From: Gammaproteobacteria bacterium
GTDB lineage: Bacteria; Pseudomonadota; Gammaproteobacteria; GCA-002705445; GCA-002716945
Reading direction: 5' to 3'
Length of the DNA stretch: 38,467 bases
NCBI GenBank assembly: GCA_002698665.1
Contig: NZZP01000003.1
Coordinates: 1 to 38,467, forward strand
In this document: positions 1 through 8,979 of the stretch, piece by piece
Layout: the number at the start of each line of letters is the position of its first letter
Numbering within the stretch: position 1 is the first letter of the stretch
Made by a program: the position numbers and the translations under genes
Notes under the pieces: model-generated
What the model was told of the DNA's origin: nothing
The model's input: only the letters and a program-made list of their open reading frames with translations
The model's database searches: none

Positions 1-75
1 AACAAATGTTGGATACTCTGCTATAGCAAGTAATGATATTATTGGGAGCACTATGATGATATATAGCTTAAACAT
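1..75 (-). CDS. Partial CDS (5' end only), N-terminus MFKLYIIIVLPIISLLAIAEYPTFV..., putative exported/membrane protein
   Basis: Reverse complement of 1-75 reads ATG TTT AAG CTA TAT ATC ATC... open to the window edge; hydrophobic signal-peptide-like N-terminus; divergent to the gene at 147. Absent from the ORF track. Confidence 0.5.
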   Translation of the reverse strand, partial: MFKLYIIIVLPIISLLAIAEYPTFV

Positions 76-110
76 ATTTATAACCGATAAGTTGTTGACG
101 CAATACTGTC

Positions 111-140
111 ATGTTATTATCACTACTCATATAATAACAT
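111..140. repeat. Perfect inverted repeat ATGTTATTAT-N10-ATAATAACAT upstream of the gene at 147
   Basis: 10-bp arms 111-120 and 131-140, 10-nt spacer, ending 6 nt before the ATG. Confidence 0.8.
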
Positions 141-146
141 AAATTT

Positions 147-1304
147 ATGGCCGATATATTAATTCATAAATCTGCAAAATATATAGAAGAAGACTTAGAT
201 TATTACTGTTCTGATATCAGAGATAAACATAATATGATTAAGCCTAAGGATGGTATTATAAGTTTATCATGTGACTCAAACCTATATAAGGCCTCTCCTA
301 CTAATTCAGATATTTGTTCGCCGTACTATCCATTTGCTCATGGCAGTTTTGATAGAATTTATCTGGGTATTAGTTTCCCACTTTTTGCAAATAATTGGGG
401 TGCAGCATTTTTACGTCACTTAATGTATCTTGTAAATACCGATGGTGCGGTTATATTGCCCGTATATGCTGAAAGACAAGGAGTTGAAAAAAATTACTGG
501 TCACGAAGTTCGCTAGAAGTAATGTTTCAAAGCAGACAGAAATGGTGGGGCATGAGTAATATTTGGGCAGAAAATGATGGCGTGATGTCTATGAGAATAG
601 GTAAAAAAGAACCTCCAAAACAAAATAGTACATTTAATTATTTATTCGATAATGTAAGTTTTGATGGAACAAATAATTCGGATGAAACAATAGCTAGTGA
701 AATAAACAGACATCATTGCAACGGAACCATTAGCGCTATAGTGGAGCAAATTATAATAAACTTCTTCGGAAGAACTAGACCTGTAACATTTTGTGATATA
801 AAAGGGAGCGGGTTACTAACATCCGAAATTCTTATGAGTGATTATATTAATATCAAACATGCCACCCAACACATTGATGAGAATGGAGATGTCAATGATG
901 TTAAAAAATATATCTCGAATAATTTTGAAAAAAATTTTAGTGTTAACTCATATCCAAATTTTAGTTTAGATTTAGGTAAAAAATTCGATGTAATTACCAT
1001 TATTGATTCTCTCAATGATTGTGCTGATTTGGATAAGAGCAAATATTATAATGCAATGCTAAATAATCTTAACGATAAAGGTATATTGATTGTAAGGGAT
1101 AAAGTTTTTAATGATGATGTATTTATTGAAGATCTCATCAAAAATGTATCGTTTACTATAGAGCACAGTCAGTACTCATCCATTGTCGCCACAAAACATA
1201 ACAATAAAACTGATATCGCTCATTATTCAGACATTATTTTTAATGAATTACAAACAGAAAATAAAGAAAGAAATAATGTTTTTAATATATTATATAAAAA
1301 ATGA
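147..1304 (+). CDS. Methyltransferase-like protein of unknown function, possibly two degenerate Rossmann/SAM-methyltransferase-like domains
   Basis: 385-aa ORF. C-terminal half has 'KFDVITIIDSLNDC...LNDKGILIVRD', N-terminal half has 'SFDRIYLGISFPLF...LVNTDGAVILPVY'; both resemble the post-motif I region of SAM methyltransferases. Stop overlaps the next ATG. Confidence 0.5.
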   Translation: MADILIHKSAKYIEEDLDYYCSDIRDKHNMIKPKDGIISLSCDSNLYKASPTNSDICSPYYPFAHGSFDRIYLGISFPLFANNWGAAFLRHLMYLVNTDGAVILPVYAERQGVEKNYWSRSSLEVMFQSRQKWWGMSNIWAENDGVMSMRIGKKEPPKQNSTFNYLFDNVSFDGTNNSDETIASEINRHHCNGTISAIVEQIIINFFGRTRPVTFCDIKGSGLLTSEILMSDYINIKHATQHIDENGDVNDVKKYISNNFEKNFSVNSYPNFSLDLGKKFDVITIIDSLNDCADLDKSKYYNAMLNNLNDKGILIVRDKVFNDDVFIEDLIKNVSFTIEHSQYSSIVATKHNNKTDIAHYSDIIFNELQTENKERNNVFNILYKK

Positions 1305-2656
1305 ATATAGAAAATATACTTAATCAAATTAGTTCACATGTATGGGGGCCTATAACATTATCTCTTCTACTTGGTGTCGGTATATATTTAATGTTTTTAC
1401 TCAAAGGTTTCCCATTATTGAAGATTAACATAGGGCTCCAATCTCTATTTAAAAAATCAGATAACAAAAATGATGGTGATATATCACCATTTGAGTCTTT
1501 AATGACAGCTTTATCTGGAACTGTTGGAACAGGTAATATAGCTGGTGTTGCGACTGCAATATTTCTTGGTGGGCCTGGTGCAATCTTTTGGATGTGGGTT
1601 ACAGCATTATTCGGTATGGCAACAAAATATGGTGAAGCTTTCCTTGCTGTGCATTATAGAGAAAAAAATCCATCTGGTAATATTGTTGGGGGGCCGATGT
1701 ATTATATTAAGAATGGATTAGACAAGAAGTATCATTTTCTAGCTTATCTATTTGCATTTTTTGGCATGGTAGCTGCTTTTGGTATCGGTAATAGTGTTCA
1801 GTCTAATTCTGTTGCTCAAGTTTTAAAAATTGAGTTAGGACTTTCTACAATAATTTCTGGTCTGGTGTTGGCGTTGCTAGTAACACTAGTAATTATAGGT
1901 GGTATCAGCAGTATAGGAAAAGCTGCGTCTAAGTTAGTACCAACTATGTCTCTGTTGTATGTCTTTGGTGGTCTATATATAATTTTTGCAAATTTGGATG
2001 AAATACCTGAAATATTTAACATGATTATATCATCTGCTTTCTCACCAGTTGCTGCTTCGGGTGGATTTGCTGGTGCATCAATATGGATGGCTATTAGATT
2101 CGGTGTTTCAAGAGGTGTATTTTCAAATGAAGCCGGGCTTGGCAGTTCACCAATTGCTCATGCCGCATCAAAAACCAATAATCCTGTTATGCAGGGTACT
2201 ATATCAATGTTAGAACCATTAATAGATACATTACTAATATGTACAATTACTTCTTTTGTAATTTTAATTGGTGATAATTGGTTATCTGGTGTAAACGGCG
2301 CAGCTTTAACAAGTTTAGCATTCAACTCTGGTATGCCTATAGTCGGAAAATACATTGTGATTTTAGGTCTTGTCTTATTTGCTTTCAGCACAATTATCGG
2401 TTGGAGTTATTATGGTGAGAAATGTGCTGAGTTTTTATTTGGCAATAAAATAATTAAAACTTATAGATTATTATGGATCTTAATAATACCAATAGGTGCA
2501 ACAACTGATTTAAATTTAATTTGGCTTATAGCTGATATAATGAATGGCTTAATGGCGATACCAAACTTGATTGCTCTCTTACTACTGAGTCCTATCATAT
2601 ATAAAACGACAAATAGTTATTTAATTAAAAAAAATGATGCTCGACAATCAAGATAA
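1301..2656 (+). CDS. Sodium:alanine/glycine symporter, AGCS family
   Basis: 'ALSGTVGTGNIAGVATAIFLGGPGAIFWMWVTALFGMATKYGEAFLAVHYRE' and 'FSNEAGLGSSPIAHAA' are AGCS signatures. Confidence 0.93.
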   Translation: MNIENILNQISSHVWGPITLSLLLGVGIYLMFLLKGFPLLKINIGLQSLFKKSDNKNDGDISPFESLMTALSGTVGTGNIAGVATAIFLGGPGAIFWMWVTALFGMATKYGEAFLAVHYREKNPSGNIVGGPMYYIKNGLDKKYHFLAYLFAFFGMVAAFGIGNSVQSNSVAQVLKIELGLSTIISGLVLALLVTLVIIGGISSIGKAASKLVPTMSLLYVFGGLYIIFANLDEIPEIFNMIISSAFSPVAASGGFAGASIWMAIRFGVSRGVFSNEAGLGSSPIAHAASKTNNPVMQGTISMLEPLIDTLLICTITSFVILIGDNWLSGVNGAALTSLAFNSGMPIVGKYIVILGLVLFAFSTIIGWSYYGEKCAEFLFGNKIIKTYRLLWILIIPIGATTDLNLIWLIADIMNGLMAIPNLIALLLLSPIIYKTTNSYLIKKNDARQSR

Positions 2657-3464
2657 GATATTACTAACTAATCATGTCAAAAATGCATTAAAAGAAGATG
2701 CTATTGATAAAGATGTAACAACAAAATCTTTGTCTCTTAACAAAATAGTGACTGCTCAAATAATTTCAAAACAAACAGGTGTATTATGTGGGACTTACTG
2801 GGTCAATGAAGTATTCAGACAGATAGATAAAAGAGTAAAAATTAAATGGAATAAAAAAGATTCATCATTAATTCAAAATAATCAAACAATAGCATCTATA
2901 ACCGGAAACTCATCTTCTATTTTAACAGGTGAGAGAGTAGCTCTTAATTTTTTGCAAACACTATCTGGTATATCTAATAAAATATTAAAATATAAAAAAA
3001 AATTGAACACGAGAAAAGTCAAAATCTTACACACAAGAAAAACTTTACCTGGATGGAGATATGCAACAATCTATGCTGCTAAAATCATGGGATGTAATCC
3101 ACATCGAACAGATCTTTCTGAGTCAATTTTAATTAAAGAGAACCACCTATGTTTGAATAATAATCTAACAGCAATTGTTAGAAATGCGAAAAAAATGAAA
3201 AAATCTATTATAGTTGAGATAAAAAACATTGGTGAATTAAAAAAGATTAACGGGCTGGATATAGATAGAATTTTATTAGATAACTTTAAGCCATCAGATA
3301 TTAAAAAAATAGTTAAAAGAATAAATAATATACCGATAGAGGTATCTGGAAATATCAACATTAAAAATATTTATAAATATAATATTCCGGGAGTTTCGTT
3401 CATTTCTATAGGTGATCTAACTAAAAATATCACGGCCCATGATTTCTCTTTACTTATGTTGTGA
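2634..3464 (+). CDS. nadC: Nicotinate-nucleotide pyrophosphorylase (quinolinate phosphoribosyltransferase) family; variant active-site motif
   Basis: 'TRKTLPGWR', 'PHRTDLSESILIKENH', C-terminal 'VSGNINIKNI...GVSFISIGDLTKN' are NadC family. Overlaps the upstream gene by 23 nt. Confidence 0.82.
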   Translation: MMLDNQDKILLTNHVKNALKEDAIDKDVTTKSLSLNKIVTAQIISKQTGVLCGTYWVNEVFRQIDKRVKIKWNKKDSSLIQNNQTIASITGNSSSILTGERVALNFLQTLSGISNKILKYKKKLNTRKVKILHTRKTLPGWRYATIYAAKIMGCNPHRTDLSESILIKENHLCLNNNLTAIVRNAKKMKKSIIVEIKNIGELKKINGLDIDRILLDNFKPSDIKKIVKRINNIPIEVSGNINIKNIYKYNIPGVSFISIGDLTKNITAHDFSLLML

Positions 3465-3501
3465 GCATGGAGAAAGTGCATTATTCTATATATAATAGGA
3501 T

Positions 3502-4035
3502 ATGGACGACAAACTAAAGCGATATAATAAAAAGAACCATTTATTAAAAATATTTCTAGTTATTCTACTATTTTGGCTAATTCTCTCAGGTATTTTCAGC
3601 ATGCCACTGATCATCTTGGGTCTCGCCTCTACTGTATTCGTGCTATATATAGTCAATCGGATGGATTTAGTAGACCATGAAGTCAGTCTGCATAATTTCA
3701 ATGCGATTGCATTAATTTCATATTTTTTCTGGCTTATAAAAGAAATAATAATATCAAATTTAAAAGTATGCATATGCATACTAACGCCAGGCAATACAAC
3801 CAAGCCTGAGACTATGAGTATAAAATCTTCACAGAAGTCTGAGCTTGCTCATACCATCTATGCTAACTCAATTACGCTAACACCAGGTACTGTTACAATA
3901 GATATTAAGGATAATATACTTGTTGTTCATACGCTAGACAAAAAATTTAAAGATTCACTTGAATCAGGCGAGATGGATAAAAAACTTTATAAAACTGAAA
4001 TATTAATAGAAGACAAAGAGAATAAAATTGATTAA
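3502..4035 (+). CDS. mnhE: Mrp/Mnh-type Na+/H+ antiporter subunit E
   Basis: N-terminal TM region plus 'ILTPGNTTKPETMSI...YANSITLTPGTVTIDI' typical of MrpE. Confidence 0.9.
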   Translation: MDDKLKRYNKKNHLLKIFLVILLFWLILSGIFSMPLIILGLASTVFVLYIVNRMDLVDHEVSLHNFNAIALISYFFWLIKEIIISNLKVCICILTPGNTTKPETMSIKSSQKSELAHTIYANSITLTPGTVTIDIKDNILVVHTLDKKFKDSLESGEMDKKLYKTEILIEDKENKID

Positions 4036-4294
4036 TTTAATTACACTAATAATAGCCGTACTTTGCTTAGCAATATTTATCTCAATTATAAGATTTATTA
4101 CCGCCGATGATATTTATACCAAAATTTTAACCGTTAATCTAATAGGAACTAAAATTATCTTACTAGTATTGCTGTTTGGTGCCTTATCAGTGAAAAAAGA
4201 CTTTACTGATATTGCTATGATTTATGCTTTAATTAATTTCATATCGACAATAGTAATTCTAAAATATTATGAAGACAAAGAGGAGTATAAATGA
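4028..4294 (+). CDS. mnhF: Antiporter subunit F (TTG start overlapping mnhE stop)
   Basis: 88-aa 3-TM protein between E and G; 'ITADDIYTKILTVNLIGTKIILLVLLFGAL' is MrpF-like. Confidence 0.85.
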   Translation: MINLITLIIAVLCLAIFISIIRFITADDIYTKILTVNLIGTKIILLVLLFGALSVKKDFTDIAMIYALINFISTIVILKYYEDKEEYK

Positions 4295-4581
4295 ATATAA
4301 TCTCATCAGTCTTACTAGTATTAGGTGCTTTGGTGCTATTAGTTGGTACTATAGGTACATTTAAATTTAAAGATTTTTTATCAAGAACACATGCAGTATC
4401 TGTAGTTGATACCTTTGCTACATTATTAATAATAATTGCATTAATGGTAAACTACGGTTTCACGCTATTTAGTTTAAAATTATTATTAATATTAATTTTT
4501 TTATACATAACTGGCAGCACTGCTATCCATGCATTAACACAAGCATATCTAAAGAGTAAATCCAAAGGAGAATTAAAATAG
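4291..4581 (+). CDS. mnhG: Antiporter subunit G
   Basis: 'VLLVGTIGTFKFKDFLSRTHAVSVVDTFATLL' and 'GSTAIHALTQAYLKS' are MrpG signatures. Confidence 0.92.
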   Translation: MNIISSVLLVLGALVLLVGTIGTFKFKDFLSRTHAVSVVDTFATLLIIIALMVNYGFTLFSLKLLLILIFLYITGSTAIHALTQAYLKSKSKGELK

Positions 4582-5108
4582 ATATATCAGTTCTATATTT
4601 CTTAATTACTATACTTTTAGTTATATCGTTTTATATAATGATTACTAGAAATCTATTTGCAGCAATCATGTCAACAACAATATTTAGTTTATTGTGTGCA
4701 TTAATATTTTTATTAATGGATGGTGTAGATGTCTCGTTAACTGAAGCGGCTGTGGGTGCTGGTATATCAACAATACTATACCTAAGCGCGCTAAAGCATA
4801 CGCATATAATAATTAAACCATCAAAACATGCAGCTGCTCCATTGGTCGTAATTTTCATTTTGATGTTAATACTTCTAGGGGCAATGACATATGATATACC
4901 AAATGTAGGCGAACCAAATAGTGCCTCTAATTCCAGAGTAACCCAACATTATATAGATAGGTCTAATAAAGAAATGGGGATACCAAATATGGTGACATCT
5001 ATTTTAGCCAGCTACAGGGGGTTTGATACTCTGGGCGAGGTAGTAGTTATATTTATTGCTGGAATATCCGTAATAGGAATACTTAGAAATAAAAAAGCAA
5101 AATCATGA
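4578..5108 (+). CDS. MrpA C-terminal-like / MbhD-MbhE-like (DUF4040) subunit; probable ATA start at 4578, track begins at internal ATG 4638
   Basis: In-frame upstream sequence IDISVLYFLITILLVISFYI completes the first TM helix of a DUF4040 protein ('TEAAVGAGISTILYLSAL'); AAAGGAG 7 nt upstream of ATA; C-terminal 'ASYRGFDTLGEVVVIFIAGISVIGIL' matches MbhE/MrpA-C. Confidence 0.75.
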   Translation: MDISVLYFLITILLVISFYIMITRNLFAAIMSTTIFSLLCALIFLLMDGVDVSLTEAAVGAGISTILYLSALKHTHIIIKPSKHAAAPLVVIFILMLILLGAMTYDIPNVGEPNSASNSRVTQHYIDRSNKEMGIPNMVTSILASYRGFDTLGEVVVIFIAGISVIGILRNKKAKS

Positions 5109-5527
5109 AACAACATACCATACCAAGAATAATTACAAAGTTAATAGTACCATTTATATTATTATTTGGCTTATATGTTCAGTTTCATGGTGAAATTTCT
5201 GCTGGCGGTGGGTTTCAGGCTGGAGTGATCTTTGCGTCTGGATTTATTCTTTATAATGTTATATTTGGCATAAATGTTGGAGAGAAAATCTTGCCAATAG
5301 GATTAACAATAAGCATTATGGCTTTTGGAATATTTTTATACATTTTTGTCGGATTATTAGGAATTTTAATGGGGGGTAATTATCTAGATTACAACTTACT
5401 TGGGGAATCAAAAGTTCAAGGTCAGATAATTGGTATATTTCTTGTTGAATTGGGCGTCGGTATTACCGTTAGTAGTGTCATGATATTGATATACTATTCA
5501 TTTAATAAGTTCGAGGATAATAAATGA
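5105..5527 (+). CDS. mnhB: Antiporter subunit B
   Basis: 'FGLYVQFHGEISAGGGFQAGVIFASGFILY' is the MrpB signature. Confidence 0.93.
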   Translation: MKQHTIPRIITKLIVPFILLFGLYVQFHGEISAGGGFQAGVIFASGFILYNVIFGINVGEKILPIGLTISIMAFGIFLYIFVGLLGILMGGNYLDYNLLGESKVQGQIIGIFLVELGVGITVSSVMILIYYSFNKFEDNK

Positions 5528-5850
5528 CGATTTATTTATTAAACATGGCATTATTTTCATTAGGATTAATTATTATCATACGTGAATCTAATCTAATAAA
5601 GAAAATAATAGGGCTTAATATCTTTCAGTCATCTGTCTTTATTTTCTATTTGTTAATTAGTAAAGTTGAAAATGGATTACCGCCAGTTTTCATCGATGCT
5701 ACATCAGTGTACTCTAATCCATTGCCGCATGTCTTGATTCTAACTGCTATCGTCGTTAGTATCGCAACAACGAGCTTGGCCCTTGCACTTGTAATAAAAA
5801 TTAAAAATATCTATAAAACTATCGAAGAAGATGAATTAGATGAGACGTAA
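5524..5850 (+). CDS. mnhC: Antiporter subunit C (NuoK-like)
   Basis: 108 aa, 'NPLPHVLILTAIVVSIATTSLALALVIKI' is the MrpC/NuoK signature. Confidence 0.92.
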   Translation: MTIYLLNMALFSLGLIIIIRESNLIKKIIGLNIFQSSVFIFYLLISKVENGLPPVFIDATSVYSNPLPHVLILTAIVVSIATTSLALALVIKIKNIYKTIEEDELDET

Positions 5851-5853
5851 AAC

Positions 5854-7326
5854 ATGAGTCAAATTCCTATTCTAATAATTATTTTACCGCTCATTATAGT
5901 ACCAATAATTTTGTTACTTAGAAATAATTTATATTCATATATATTGAGTATTGCCGTGTCGCTAATTAATTTAGTACTTACAATATTATTATTACAATAT
6001 GTATTGAAATCCGGAAACTTATATTATGAGTTAGGGTCATGGAGTGCTCCTATTGGGATAAGGCTAAATGCAGATTTATTAGCCTGTTATTTTTTATTGT
6101 TAATTAATCTAATGAGTTTTATTTGTTTAGCGGCTGGTAAAAAAATTATAGATGATACAGTTCAAGAAAATAATATTTTTTTATTCTACATAGCTTGGCT
6201 ATTATGTAACATCGGGTTTTGTGGAATCATTCTAACAGATGATATATTTAACTTATTCGTCTTTTTAGAAATATCGTCCCTATCTAGCTATTTTTTAATT
6301 TCACAAGGTACACATAAAGCCTCTCCAATTGCTGCTATACAATATTTGTTTATAGGAAGTATAGGGGCAGTATTTATTTTGCTAGCTATAGGTATGTTAT
6401 ATGTAAACACTGGTACTTTAAATATGACTGATATATCACAATCTATTAGTATAGGTAATATATCTTTGCCTATTGTTTTATCAATAGGGCTATTCTTTGT
6501 AGGTATTGGCATTAAATCTGCATTATTTCCATTACATGGATGGCTTGTAAAAACTTACTCTTATGCCCCATCTATTGTAGTCACATATTTTTCAGGAACT
6601 TCTACAAAAGTAGGCATTTATATTCTATTAAGAGTTTTTCTGGATATATTCCATACCATAGAACCTCTTGAATACTATGATCTAGCAAGCTTTATCTTAT
6701 TCTTGTCATTATTAGGAGTATTCTTGTCAACATTCTTTGCTATCAGGCAAAATGAAGTAAACAAGATGTTGGCTTATTCCAGTATTGCTCAATTAAGTTA
6801 TATTCTTATAGCCATTATGTTAATGACACCGGAAGGTCTCTCGGCTGCACTGATACATATTTTTAATCATTCTATTATAAAGACAGGTCTATTTTTAACG
6901 ATTGCTGTTCTATTTGTAAATCAATCTAATATTACAATTAGTGATCTCTCAGGATATGGCAAAAATTTTCCAGTATTAATGTTATCTTTTTTGATTCTGA
7001 TATTAAGTTTAATTGGCTTGCCGTTAACTTCAGGGTTTATAAGTAAATGGTACTTAGTATCATCAATTTTAGATTCTAATGTTTGGTATATAAGTATTAT
7101 GGTATTAGTTACTTCTTTTATGACAGTATTTTATGCTTGGTTATTAATTGAGAAAATTTATTTTAGTGACCTAGTTGACTCAAAAAAATATTCACATTTT
7201 GAATTTAGATATTCCTTCGTAATATTATTAGCAATTGCAAGTATATTTTTAGGGATAGATACTACTTTAACAGTTGATTTATCTGAAGAGATATCAAATC
7301 AATTTTACATGGTTTTAGATAAATGA
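5854..7326 (+). CDS. mnhD: Antiporter subunit D (NuoN/NuoM-like)
   Basis: 'FVFLEISSLSSYFLISQG', 'KSALFPLHGWLVKTYSYAPS', 'LAYSSIAQLSYILIA' proton-translocating antiporter motifs. Confidence 0.92.
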   Translation: MSQIPILIIILPLIIVPIILLLRNNLYSYILSIAVSLINLVLTILLLQYVLKSGNLYYELGSWSAPIGIRLNADLLACYFLLLINLMSFICLAAGKKIIDDTVQENNIFLFYIAWLLCNIGFCGIILTDDIFNLFVFLEISSLSSYFLISQGTHKASPIAAIQYLFIGSIGAVFILLAIGMLYVNTGTLNMTDISQSISIGNISLPIVLSIGLFFVGIGIKSALFPLHGWLVKTYSYAPSIVVTYFSGTSTKVGIYILLRVFLDIFHTIEPLEYYDLASFILFLSLLGVFLSTFFAIRQNEVNKMLAYSSIAQLSYILIAIMLMTPEGLSAALIHIFNHSIIKTGLFLTIAVLFVNQSNITISDLSGYGKNFPVLMLSFLILILSLIGLPLTSGFISKWYLVSSILDSNVWYISIMVLVTSFMTVFYAWLLIEKIYFSDLVDSKKYSHFEFRYSFVILLAIASIFLGIDTTLTVDLSEEISNQFYMVLDK

Positions 7327-8759
7327 ATTTAATATTACTGCATTTAATTTTTTTATTAGTAGGTATGTTTGTTTTATATGCCTCTAGAAATAATAATCTT
7401 AATCAAGTTTTCTATATAATGATATGTTTTGTATCTCTAATTTTTGCTATATTAATATCTAATACCATAGATGTAGCAAAACCCAATTCCATTGATGTTT
7501 ACAATATTATTCAAGATATACCAATATCTTTTGGCTTAGACTTTTTAGGAATAATATTTTTATTTATTTCAAATTCATTATGGTTAATGGTTTCTCTATT
7601 TTCACTGAGTTACTTAAAGCTAAACTCTTATCAGGAAAAGTATAAATTTTACTTTTTCTTTACATTAGCAATGTTTTCAACAAATGCTATAATTTATTCA
7701 TCTAATATTCTAACAACATTTATTTTCTATGAAATTTTAACACTATCTACCTATCCGCTAGTTACATTTAAAAATAATGAAGAGTCTCTTAAGAAGGGAA
7801 AAATATATTTATATTATTTATTGGGTACATCAATTATATTTTTTCTACCCGCTATGATTATAACATATCTAATTTCAGGTACATTGGATTATACTAATGG
7901 AGGATTTTTACAAAACCAAGATCACAGCATCTTATTTTTATTATTTATTCTCTATTTGTTTGGAGTTGCAAAGTCTGCATTAATGCCTTTTCATAAATGG
8001 CTGCCTTCAGCTATGGTAGCGCCCACACCCGTCAGCGCATTGCTACATGCTGTTGCAGTTGTAAAATCAGGGGTATTTATATTGATGAAAATAATATTAT
8101 TAGTTTTTGGATCGACTACCCTGCTAAGTACAGGACTTGATACTGTTTTAATAACTCTAGCATCATTGACTATAATCATTTCTTCTATAATTGCAATCTA
8201 TCAAGACAACATTAAACTGCGTTTAGCTTATTCAACAATAGGACAACTATCATATATCTTGCTGGCAACTGCCATTATGTCCTCTTATTCTATTTTAGCC
8301 GCGGTTCTTCATCTAATATTTCATGCATTAGGGAAAGTAATGTTATTTCTTAGTGCTGGTATCATAACTACACAAACAGGAATAAAAAAAGTTAGTGAAA
8401 TGGATAATCTGTCAGCTAAGTTACCATATACATGTTTAGTAATATTAGTAGGTGCATTTATTATGATTGGCTTGCCACCTACTATAGGGTTCATTAGCAA
8501 ATGGTATCTTATAAGTGGCATTATAGATTCAGGAAAGATTAATATCTTAATTATTATTCTTGTCAGCACATTACTTAATGCTGGGTACTACTTTCCAATG
8601 ATTTATCGATCTTATTTTAAAACTGCCCCCATAAGCAATGTGTCATCTGTAGAGAATATTGGCCTTATTTTACCGGTTCTACTCATAGCTGTAGTATCAG
8701 TGCTATTATTTTTTAATGTAGATTTTATAATTAACTTTATTAATAGGTATATATTTTAA
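7323..8759 (+). CDS. Second MrpD/NuoN-like antiporter subunit
   Basis: 'FGVAKSALMPFHKWLPSAMVAPTPVSALLHAVAVVKSGVFI', 'LAYSTIGQLSYILLA'. Confidence 0.9.
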   Translation: MNLILLHLIFLLVGMFVLYASRNNNLNQVFYIMICFVSLIFAILISNTIDVAKPNSIDVYNIIQDIPISFGLDFLGIIFLFISNSLWLMVSLFSLSYLKLNSYQEKYKFYFFFTLAMFSTNAIIYSSNILTTFIFYEILTLSTYPLVTFKNNEESLKKGKIYLYYLLGTSIIFFLPAMIITYLISGTLDYTNGGFLQNQDHSILFLLFILYLFGVAKSALMPFHKWLPSAMVAPTPVSALLHAVAVVKSGVFILMKIILLVFGSTTLLSTGLDTVLITLASLTIIISSIIAIYQDNIKLRLAYSTIGQLSYILLATAIMSSYSILAAVLHLIFHALGKVMLFLSAGIITTQTGIKKVSEMDNLSAKLPYTCLVILVGAFIMIGLPPTIGFISKWYLISGIIDSGKINILIIILVSTLLNAGYYFPMIYRSYFKTAPISNVSSVENIGLILPVLLIAVVSVLLFFNVDFIINFINRYIF

Positions 8760-8760
8760 A

Positions 8761-8979
8761 ATGAATGATAGAAACAAAATATTTTATACTCTACTGTTGC
8801 TGATTAACTTAGCACCATACTTATATGGATTCTATGATTTTGATAAAGTTAATTTTGGTATAGATAATTTTATTGGTTTCTATGCGATTTTTGGATTTAT
8901 AGCATGCTTGGCATTAATTATATTAGCCAAATTACTAGCAATATTTTTAAAGAAAGGGGAGACATACTATGATGAATAG
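8761..8979 (+). CDS. Small 2-TM membrane protein embedded in the antiporter operon
   Basis: 72 aa, two hydrophobic segments, C-term 'GFIACLALIILAKLLAIFLKKGETYYDE'; overlaps the next start. Confidence 0.75.
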   Translation: MNDRNKIFYTLLLLINLAPYLYGFYDFDKVNFGIDNFIGFYAIFGFIACLALIILAKLLAIFLKKGETYYDE

